Below are positions 1 to 6,000 of a DNA stretch of 6,734 nt, piece by piece. The notes beneath the pieces were generated by a model. That model saw only the letters and a list, made by a program, of their open reading frames with translations. It did not search any database and was not told the origin of the DNA. Position 1 is the stretch's first letter. Every line of letters starts with the position of its first letter. Source of the DNA: Blastocatellia bacterium (lineage in GTDB: Bacteria; Acidobacteriota; Blastocatellia; Pyrinomonadales; Pyrinomonadaceae); NCBI GenBank assembly GCA_003175865.1, contig PSRF01000232.1, positions 1 through 6,734 on the forward strand, in the 5' to 3' direction. Position numbers and translations under genes: made by a program.

Positions 1-131
1 ATCTCCTTTACTGTTTATTGTTCTTGAGTCGGGACGTCAAATCTTACTACTGGCGGAAAGGATCCGGCTAGTATCGGACTGAGGCATGCGGATCAGTAGC
101 GGGCGCAGACGCTAAGTTCTTAGGGTGATGT

Positions 132-174
132 GGCGGAAGGGCAAAGCCCATCCTCACAACAGGCGGCGAAGCCG
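132..174 (+). repeat. REP-like repeat, copy A
   Basis: This copy contains two small hairpins: GGGC-AAA-GCCC (139-149) and CGGC-GAA-GCCG (164-174). Two blocks, 134-148 (15 nt) and 151-167 (17 nt), recur exactly in reverse complement at 324-338 and 304-320. They recur near-exactly in direct orientation at 1042-1056 (13/15) and 1060-1076 (16/17), after the transposase gene. Confidence 0.8.
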
Positions 175-240
175 AAGCCGTGAGCTATGAAGGAGTCGAA
201 GGCGTCAGCTATGAATGAGCCGAAGTGATGAACTATCAAT
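174..240 (+). repeat. 24-bp tandem repeat, about 2.8 copies
   Basis: Units start at 174, 198 and 222. The first two agree at 20 of 24 positions around the shared core AGCTATGAA. The third (GAAGTGATGAACTATCAAT) is more diverged and needs a 1-nt gap. The period is a multiple of three, but the only frames across it are short and carry no recognisable protein. It starts directly at the end of REP copy A, so it may be a degenerate expansion of the repeat's tail. Confidence 0.55.
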
Positions 241-300
241 TCGTGAAAGACCCAACGGTAAAAATGAGTTGTCGCAGTCACCTGGTTACCAATCTACGGC

Positions 301-340
301 TCTGCCGCCTGTTGTGAGGAAGCGGCTTTGCCCTTCCGTC
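301..340 (-). repeat. REP-like repeat, copy B (inverted)
   Basis: This is the reverse complement of copy A. GCCGCCTGTTGTGAGGA (304-320) and GGCTTTGCCCTTCCG (324-338) match copy A exactly, and only the 3-nt joint between the blocks differs from the 2-nt joint of copy A. Copies A and B could pair as a long interrupted stem with a loop of about 130 nt upstream of the transposase gene. Confidence 0.8.
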
Positions 341-427
341 ACCTGCCCTAATCCTTTGGGCTGCGCCCCTCTTTACTGAAAACTAAGTTGGTATTACTCT
401 TTCCAAGTTTTTCCACCTCACTCAAAA

Positions 428-433
428 AGGAAG
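428..433 (+). promoter_or_regulatory. Ribosome binding site of the RAYT
   Basis: AGGAAG lies 7 nt before the ATG at 441. This supports 441 as the start, in preference to the overlapping frame that opens at 388. Confidence 0.65.
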
Positions 434-440
434 TGTTCCA

Positions 441-1007
441 ATGCCTCACGATTTTCAGATCTCACGTGATTCACAAGCCCTCTTCATTACACTCAACACC
501 AAAAATCGTCTTCCGGTGTTTCGCAAGGATGAAATCAAGAGTGTTATCTGCAATGCGATTGACGAAGCACGCAGGTCTGCCGGACTGTTGCTGTTCGCTT
601 ACGTCGTCATGCCCGATCACCTACACTTGGTTACTGATCAGCCAAAGCCAACTTCGGAAGTGCTTCGAGTTGTGAAAGGGATTACGGCTCGACGTGTGAT
701 TGATTATTTGAAGAACCAAAACTACAGCACGTCTCTCGCGAAACTTCAGCACCAAACAAGAGATCGTAACTACCGCTACTCACTCTGGCAAAAAGAGAAG
801 AATGTATTTCCAATCTTCAGTGAAGGACTCTTCATGCAAAAAGTAAATTACATTCACAATAATCCGGTTCGAGCAGGGATGGTGGAACGCGCCATTGATT
901 ACCGGTGGTCTAGCGCACGCATTTGGCAAGGATGTCCGATTGAGGATGAACCGTTGTTGATGGATGTCGATCGAATCAGGTGGCGAAGGTCGAAGTTTGG
1001 GGCGTAG
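441..1007 (+). CDS. REP-associated tyrosine transposase (RAYT, Y1/IS200-like family)
   Basis: This is a 188-residue single-strand nuclease-transposase of the Y1 HUH superfamily. Family members cut and rejoin single-stranded DNA at REP hairpins through a tyrosine-DNA intermediate. The N-terminus has the family pattern FITLNTKNRLPVF (15-27). The metal-binding HUH motif is in MPDHLHLV (57-64, His60 and His62). The conserved C-terminal block YIHNNPVRAGMV (137-148) should contain the catalytic tyrosine, probably Tyr137, followed by the common YRWSSA (154-159). The length is normal and there is no frameshift, so the protein is probably active. It starts at ATG 441 behind AGGAAG. The stop codon lies inside a GGCGTAG motif that is repeated 10 bp further on, so the gene end merges with the downstream repeat. 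Matching REP copies on both sides support the RAYT call over a generic IS200 transposase; no accessory TnpB gene is present. Confidence 0.9.
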   Translation: MPHDFQISRDSQALFITLNTKNRLPVFRKDEIKSVICNAIDEARRSAGLLLFAYVVMPDHLHLVTDQPKPTSEVLRVVKGITARRVIDYLKNQNYSTSLAKLQHQTRDRNYRYSLWQKEKNVFPIFSEGLFMQKVNYIHNNPVRAGMVERAIDYRWSSARIWQGCPIEDEPLLMDVDRIRWRRSKFGA

Positions 1008-1008
1008 A

Positions 1009-1140
1009 GCGGCGTAGCCGCCTGGTATTTTGGTGAGCTGACGGAAGGGCGGAGCCACATCCTCACAACAGCCGGCGAAGCCGAAGCGTGGCGGCGTAGT
1101 GGGCCAGTGTTTAGTGAGCTGACCTAAGGGCGGAGCCGAG
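1009..1140 (+). repeat. REP-like repeats, copies C and D (82-bp direct repeat, second copy truncated)
   Basis: Unit 1 begins GCGGCGTAG at 1009, where GCGGC-GTA-GCCGC (1009-1021) forms a perfect hairpin. It continues with GTGAGCTGAC (1033-1042), a GGC-GGA-GCC hairpin (1048-1056), TCCTCACAACAG (1060-1071) and CGGC-GAA-GCCG (1073-1083). Unit 2 restarts with GCGGCGTAG at 1091 and GTGAGCTGAC at 1114, and ends after GGGCGGAGCC (1128-1137) without the second half. The offset between units is 81-82 bp. The GTAG tetranucleotide before a hairpin resembles the GTAG foot recognised by characterised RAYTs; that link is an inference. Confidence 0.75.
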
Positions 1141-1218
1141 GCAGACGAATGGGAAGAAGATTAAGTGACAGTGTGTCCGATATGCCTAAGAGCGATGTGG
1201 ACGCATGCCGATTAGCCT

Positions 1219-2178
1219 TCAGGTAGACCGTCTGATCTCTTTGATGCCGACGCCGAGACGCCGGCGCAGTAGCATTCTCAGGATCGAACCTTCCGTGTAA
1301 CCGACACGCTCAGCAATCTCGTCGACGCTGGCGCTACTCGTTTTCAGCAGATGGACCGCACGCTCCACCCGCAAGGTTTGGAAATAAGATAGTGGCGACT
1401 TTCCCAGCACCGCTTGCATGCGACGCGCAAGTGTGCGCTTGCTCGATCCAACTGCTCTGGCCGCATCGTCTAATGAGAATCCCTGTTTCAATCTCTTGCG
1501 AGCCCAGTCTTCGAAACGCTGGACAATGGCATCAGAGTGGACCAGGTGATCAGTCAACGCATAAGCCGACTGCGCTGGCCGCGTGTCGACGATGAGGTAC
1601 TTCGCCGTTAGAGACGCGAGCTGCGGGCTAGCACTACGAATGATCCACAACGCAAGGTCCATGTGACTTAGTGCAGCTCCCGCGGTCACGAAACGACCCG
1701 AATGTACAATCATGTTTGATTCATCGAGCGATACGTTCGGGTAACGCTGGCGAAACATTGGCGACAGCCACCATGTCGTCGTCGCACGCTGATAATCAAG
1801 TAGCCCGGACTCGGCCATTACAAAGGTTCCAATGCAGGCTGCGGTCATCGTCGTGTCGCGGCGAGCCCACTGCCGGAGCGTTGCGCCTGCATCTTTCATG
1901 TCCGGCCTCGAAAGTGCATTCTCCAATGGACCAGGCATCTTGAATCCAATTGCCGGAACCACCACACAATCTGGCGAGCGCCAGCCCGTTCCGTTTACAG
2001 GCACCGTCAAACCTTGCGACGTCTTGACCGCCTTGCGGACCGCGGCGATCTTCACCTCGAAACGAGGCACTGCAAGCTCCGACATCCCAATCAGTTCATT
2101 CGCAGTTTGGAACGCGTCCAGCACGGCCGACAGTCCCAGGTCAAAAACATCATCCAAAACAAGAACATTTATCTTCAT
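1219..2178 (-). CDS. GlxA-family AraC-type transcriptional regulator with DJ-1/PfpI-like domain
   Basis: This 319-residue cytoplasmic regulator has the two-domain layout of the GlxA group (COG4977-like). Residues 1-185 form a class-I-glutamine-amidotransferase/DJ-1-like sensor domain opening with MKINVLVLDDVFDLGLSAV. Cys115 in AACIGTFVMAESGLL sits at the nucleophile-elbow position, where relatives have a Cys-Thr-Gly turn. Residues about 222-319 form an AraC DNA-binding domain with two helix-turn-helix units (FSLDDAARAVGSSKRTLARR and VDEIAERVGYTEGSILRMLL). The second signature is degenerate: the usual phenylalanines are replaced by Ile/Leu, and the usual Ser-Pro near the end reads GVGIKEIRR. 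The ATG at 2178 has no clear Shine-Dalgarno, but it gives the expected N-terminus for the family. The gene is divergent from the ABM-like gene, its likely target. The ligand cannot be read from the sequence. Confidence 0.88.
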   Translation of the reverse strand: MKINVLVLDDVFDLGLSAVLDAFQTANELIGMSELAVPRFEVKIAAVRKAVKTSQGLTVPVNGTGWRSPDCVVVPAIGFKMPGPLENALSRPDMKDAGATLRQWARRDTTMTAACIGTFVMAESGLLDYQRATTTWWLSPMFRQRYPNVSLDESNMIVHSGRFVTAGAALSHMDLALWIIRSASPQLASLTAKYLIVDTRPAQSAYALTDHLVHSDAIVQRFEDWARKRLKQGFSLDDAARAVGSSKRTLARRMQAVLGKSPLSYFQTLRVERAVHLLKTSSASVDEIAERVGYTEGSILRMLLRRRLGVGIKEIRRST

Positions 2179-2280
2179 GGCAAAAATGATATCAAATATG
2201 GCGTTCTTGCCTCTAGCATGAATCGATCATTGGGCGTAGCCTCTCCAACATGGCTGTACTCGGAGACTAGATTTAACAAA

Positions 2281-2298
2281 GCGGTGACAGGTCACCGC
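2281..2298. promoter_or_regulatory. Perfect 8+8 palindrome, candidate operator
   Basis: GCGGTGAC-AG-GTCACCGC is a perfect inverted repeat with a 2-nt centre. It lies in the 156-bp spacer between the divergent regulator (start 2178) and the ABM gene, and ends 36 bp before the first ATG of the latter. The symmetry suits a dimeric repressor or activator. AraC proteins more often bind direct repeats, so the owner may be a different regulator, or it may act as a leader hairpin. A smaller palindrome, TGATATCA (2187-2194), lies just upstream of the regulator start. Confidence 0.45.
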
Positions 2299-2320
2299 AC
2301 TCCAAGGAGTAGCGCGGCCT

Positions 2321-2361
2321 AAGGAGAATTGGAAATGAGTTCAAAAGGAGAATTGAAAATG
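2321..2361 (+). promoter_or_regulatory. Duplicated ribosome binding site and start codon
   Basis: AAGGAGAATTGGAAATG (2321-2337) and AAGGAGAATTGAAAATG (2345-2361) match at 16 of 17 positions with a 24-nt offset. Each has AAGGAG 8 nt before an ATG, and the two ATGs are in the same frame. Either could start the ABM protein, which would give forms differing by eight residues. The ORF also opens at a TTG (2329), which has only 2 nt between it and the first AAGGAG and is not a credible start. Confidence 0.75.
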
Positions 2362-2679
2362 CCGTCACTTGGATTGTTTGTGAGACTTGAGGCGAAGCCT
2401 GGAAAAGAGGAAGAGGTTGCCGCTTTCCTGAACCAGGGTCTTCAAATGGCAAATCAGGAGCCGACCACTCTGCTGTGGTTCGCGCTGCGACTGGGACCGA
2501 CCACGTTCGCGATCTTCGATGCGTTTGCCGATGAGGCGGGAAGACAAACGCACCTCAATGGGCCAATTGCGAAAGCATTGATGGCCAACGCGCCGGAGCT
2601 TCTGGCAGAGCCGCCTTCCATAGAAAGAACAGAGATTCTGGGAGCGAAGCTTTCGCGGGAGGTTGGAAAGGCAGCTTAA
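2359..2679 (+). CDS. ABM-family protein (antibiotic biosynthesis monooxygenase-like, dimeric alpha-beta barrel)
   Basis: From ATG 2359 this is a 106-residue cytoplasmic protein. The opening MPSLGLFVRLEAKPGKEEEV is the first strand and helix of ABM-type ferredoxin-like folds. It is followed by LLWFALRLGPTTFAIFDAF (strands 2-3) and a helix with DEAGRQTHLNGPIAKALM. A C-terminal segment ending in EILGAKLSREVGKAA closes the chain. Family members are small cofactor-free quinol monooxygenases or heme/ligand-binding proteins that act as dimers, but many have no tested activity, so no substrate is proposed. I chose 2359 because the conserved domain starts there and it has its own AAGGAG. The in-frame ATG at 2335, with an almost identical site, would add MSSKGELK. 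It is divergent from the GlxA-type regulator, which probably controls it, and is followed after 22 bp by a strong hairpin. Confidence 0.82.
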   Translation: MPSLGLFVRLEAKPGKEEEVAAFLNQGLQMANQEPTTLLWFALRLGPTTFAIFDAFADEAGRQTHLNGPIAKALMANAPELLAEPPSIERTEILGAKLSREVGKAA

Positions 2680-2701
2680 GTTTCTAACATCAATACAGAA
2701 T

Positions 2702-2725
2702 GGCCCGGAGCTTCGGCTCCGGGCC
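2702..2725 (+). terminator. Strong hairpin after the ABM gene, TTCG loop
   Basis: GGCCCGGAGC-TTCG-GCTCCGGGCC is a perfect 10-bp stem. The loop is closed by C-G, matching the extra-stable cUUCGg tetraloop, and the hairpin starts 22 bp after the stop at 2679. It is followed by TTAAGCTT, not a T-run, so it may act as a weak intrinsic terminator or as a 3'-end protector of the mRNA. Because it is symmetric it could also work on the minus strand for the convergent caspase transcript. Confidence 0.65.
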
Positions 2726-2732
2726 TTAAGCT

Positions 2733-3018
2733 TGCGGTCAGAACAGCGATCGACAACAACAATTTGTTTCGCAGCCTGCGAAGCAGGCGATCGCATAAAG
2801 CCTGGGGCGCGAGCCCCAGGCCTCTGAATAGACAACAACGATGTTTAGCCCGTGAAACGGGCGACAGCCTTTTTAGCTCGACTTTCGCCCGCTTCGCAGG
2901 CTCTTCATTTGAAAACCAGCCGACCTGGGGCTTACGCCCCCAGGCTTTATGCTTTAGCCTGCTCCGCAGGCTATGGATAAAGAGTTGCGTTCAGTCGCTC
3001 GCTCCTGTTCTGATCGCA
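2733..3018. repeat. 286-bp hairpin-rich inverted-repeat element (BIME/MITE-like)
   Basis: The ends TGCGGTCAGAACAG (2733-2746) and CTGTTCTGATCGCA (3005-3018) are inverted repeats matching at 13 of 14. Inside are six hairpins: GCCTGC-GAA-GCAGGC (2774-2788), CCTGGGGC-GCGA-GCCCCAGG (2801-2820), GCCCGT-GAA-ACGGGC (2848-2862), an imperfect GCCCGC-TTC-GCAGGC (2887-2901), CCTGGGG-loop-CCCCAGG (2924-2944) and AGCCTGC-TCC-GCAGGCT (2956-2972). The right half, reverse-complemented, repeats the order of the left half, including the shared joint GCATAAAGCCTGGGG. A direct repeat GACAACAACRAT occurs at 2752 and 2831. No protein is encoded. It fills the gap between convergent genes. Similar hairpins recur across some Acidobacteriota genomes as far as I recall. 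Whether it is mobile, a transcription barrier or both is unknown. Confidence 0.75.
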
Positions 3019-3019
3019 T

Positions 3020-6000
3020 TTACTTCACTGTTCTTGCAACGATCAATGGTGTCACCTCTGGTTCGCGCCGGTAAAAAACTCGAGGCGTTTGCGTAAGTAG
3101 CCGCTCTGCACCCGCCATCTTTTCGTCGCCGGCCACCTTTTCGTAACCAGCCATGCTTGTATCGCCTTCCACAAAGGAGAGATTCACGCCCAGTCCACGC
3201 GCCTTCTTCAATCTCTCGAGTTGGATGTTGGGTACGCGCGTGCTCGCGTAGTCGAACCATTCCCGTACCCACACTTCACCATCTTTAGGTTCAGTGTCTG
3301 CCGCAGCCTTCTTCAGTCCTTCCTCAACGAGCGCGTAAGTTAATAGACCATGGCCCAGCTCTGACACTTCCTGCGCTGCCTGGTAACTCTGCGCCGCGGT
3401 CAAGATATACATCCCTTTCTCATAGGCCAGTTGGGCCAACCCCTTGGAGTTCATTGGACCACGTCTCTGCTCCTCAGCTTCAAGTGCCTGCCCGGAATTG
3501 CAGGCATCGATAATCATCAGCAGTTTGTCAGCATCCAGCCCTTCAACTGCACGCTCTAGATCTTCATCCGAGATTCCGTGGTCGAGGATCAGTTGCAGTC
3601 CTGCAAGGTCAAGGGCATTCCGCTGGCCCGTATAACCAAGGTCGCGAGGCAGTAAATAGAATCGTTGGTTCTGAGCGGTTCCGTGACCCGCAAAGTAAAT
3701 GAAAAGCGCATCTTCAGGCTGTGTTGCTTTCAGTTTTTGCAGTGCGGCAGGTGCATCCGTTGGCGGAGCTTCTACTGTACCGGCGAGTATTTTCAACGCC
3801 AGCAATATGTTTGCTTTTGTCGCCTGCGCATCCAGCAGCGATGCGACTTCGATGTGCTTATAAGTCGCAATCTGCTGTTGTGCGCGCTGTATCTCTTCGC
3901 CAAACGCGGATGCATCCGCAACCGCATATGTTAGATTGAATTGCTCGTTTGAATAAGCGTTCACTCCGATCGACAAAACGTAAGCGGTTCCGTCTCGCTT
4001 GAGACTAGTCGCGCCAACCAGACTCAGGGTAGCGTCCTTGCTTTTCACGTTGTCATGATTGAACGCGTAAGCAGTGAACTGATTCTCTCCGGCGACGATC
4101 GTGACGTTCGCCTCAAGCGTTGTCGATGTTTGTCCTTTCAACACATCACCACGCCAAACTTTTACGAGTGAGCCATTACGGAATAGACGCACATCGCGAG
4201 CACCACTCCCTGAGGCGTGAGCTGTGTCAGAGGGTTTCTCAGTTACCTCGATCTTCAAAGTAAGCTTTTGCTCAGAAGTATTCGCTCCGCTCTGCGTAAC
4301 TATTTTTAGTTCGGGTTGACGACGATCAAGTTGCGCGATGTTCTTTGGCGCACGCGGTTTCTTCCCTCTCATCAGTTCTGCAAGCAATCCAGGATAGTAA
4401 AACTCGTTGAAGAAGGTTTCCGCTGGCGTGACATCAAAAGTGTTGTCGCCAAACTCCCAGAGCATTTGCTTCCACGCCGCTGGTGAGCCGTCGAATAAAC
4501 CATCGGGAGTAACAACCAACCAATCGTTGCCTCGACTTTTGAGTGCACTGCCGAGATTTACAAGCGTTGCGAGTTTTTCACCCGACGAAGCATCCCAGAG
4601 ATACATTTCGTTGTTCTCCCCGAGAGCCACAAGAAAACGTCCATCCGGACTAAAGCTCAGCGACACTATTCGACCAGCGTGTGGCAAGGTTCGTATTACT
4701 CTTCCTGACGAAACTTCAAGAACGTCGATCTTCGTTGTGTATACTGCAGCGAGCAGATGTTCATCCGCACTTAGACAAAGAGTTGTCACCGCACCACTCT
4801 GATCGTCCTCGTTCAATTCAAAACTATTAACCTTACGACCAGTTTCAGTCTCGTAAATGAGTAGGGATCGCGCTTTCTTTTCGAAGCCCGTCATCGCAAT
4901 GAGCTTGCTGTCAAAACTAAAACCCGAAGCCGGAACGATTCCCATTTCCGACGCATTGCCACCTTCTAACTCACGCAAGCGTTTGTCAGAATTACCGTCG
5001 AAGAGATCTATTTTCTGTTTGTATACATCTTTAAAGGCTTTGCTCATCGGAAGCATCATTTCGCCCGCGGAAGGTCTGCGGAAGCCAACCGGTGGGAGGA
5101 ATGGAGCTGCTCGAAAGCGTCCGTCGGGACTAAAGAAAGGTTTGCCCCGGTTTACTAGCGAGGCGTTATTGTTGTCACTCACTAACATTCCCGCTGTTAT
5201 GTCCCACACTTCCGACTTCAAATTTTTCAGAAGCATGTGATTCGAAATCAGAAAGCGGCCGTCAGTGCTGAAACTTACTGCCGATCCAGCCAGAGGCTTT
5301 TCGCTGGCGAAAGCAGCCATCGCGTCGACGGCGTCGATAATTTCTTCCGGCGTCGTGATGTCTCGTTTCTGAAGTGTGGCCATAGTTTTAGAATCGATGG
5401 TCTTAATGAACGCTGCACGCTCGGCTGGAGTCACGTCGACCGTCGTACCAGTTTGCAGCGTGGTCAATTCTTTACCTGTTGAAGACTCAAAGATTCTAAT
5501 TACTTTCGATCCGCGCGTGACTACGGCGATTTGACTGGTGTCGCGATTGAACGAAAGCACTCGAGGAGCTAAGAGTTGATCTCCGTTCGTCCTGAGATCA
5601 CGTATCAGTTGTCCGGTCGCCGCGTCCCACAACTTGAGTGTGGCGCCCGAAGCGTTGTCCGACGCGGTGATCATGAATCGTCCGTCAGAGCTGAATTGCA
5701 CGCGCTGTGGAGATTTGCTTGGGCCAGTGTTAACACTAAAGAGCTCACGCCCTGTCGACGTTTCCTGGACGGTTACTGTGTCGGCAGTCTTTGCAAAAGC
5801 AACCAGACGTGCATCAGCGCTAAATGCAAGACTAGAGTTTTCAGCTTCGGGAGTCGCCTTGAATGACAGCTCTCGTACTTCACGGCCACTTTGTGCGTCA
5901 TAGAGTTTTACTGCTTTATCAGGTTGGCCCACAGCGGCAATTTGCCCGTTCGAACTAACTGCGATTTTCGACGCCGACTCTTTCAAATTCCTGATGCGTT

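Larger units (their letters stand above)
1..440. other. Gene-free leader of the RAYT, with repeats
   Basis: No convincing coding region is visible here. The three forward frames from base 1 close after 8, 22 and 26 codons without recognisable protein sequence, so a short tail of an upstream gene cannot be excluded but is not supported. The stretch holds two REP-like repeats in opposite orientation (132-174 and 301-340), a 24-bp tandem repeat (174-240) and, just before the RAYT, an AT-richer segment (about 375-430) that probably carries its promoter. I could not pick a confident -35/-10 pair. Confidence 0.6.
132..1140 (+). mobile_element. REP-RAYT unit (transposase flanked by its REP repeats)
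   Basis: A RAYT gene is bracketed by four copies of one repeat family. Two copies on the left (132-174 forward, 301-340 inverted) face each other like a BIME. Two on the right (1040-1083 and 1114-1140) run in the same direction. The forward left copy and the first right copy share TCCTCACAACA followed by a CGGC-GAA-GCCG hairpin. This is the arrangement known for RAYT genes, which are usually flanked by REP sequences in opposite orientations. The outer limits are set only by where the recognisable repeat stops. I see no clear target duplication, and such units are normally not mobile as whole elements. Confidence 0.6.

Noticed and set aside
388..675. 95-codon plus-strand frame overlapping the RAYT start
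   Set aside because: It is a shifted reading of the RAYT gene with no RBS and no family features; the HUH and NPVRAG motifs are in the 441 frame.
2230..2276. Sigma-70 promoter for the ABM gene
   Set aside because: TTGGGC at 2230-2235 lacks a good -10 hexamer at 16-18 nt; nothing better than chance was found.
2014..2322. Plus-strand frame across the regulator start and spacer
   Set aside because: It is antisense to the regulator's N-terminus; composition and codons look like a shadow frame, with no RBS or domain.
2365..2838. 157-codon frame on the minus strand opposite the ABM gene
   Set aside because: It runs through the hairpin element and the antisense of the ABM gene, is rich in Arg/Ser/Gln, and shows no recognisable domain; the plus-strand ABM protein has clear family sequence and RBS.
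2760..2985. Possible CRISPR-like array
   Set aside because: The repeats are hairpins of different types in mirrored order with irregular spacing, with no constant repeat and no cas gene in the window.
2733..3018. Target-site duplication proving recent insertion of the hairpin element
   Set aside because: The flanking bases (TTAAGCT on the left, TTTACT on the right) do not form a clear direct duplication.
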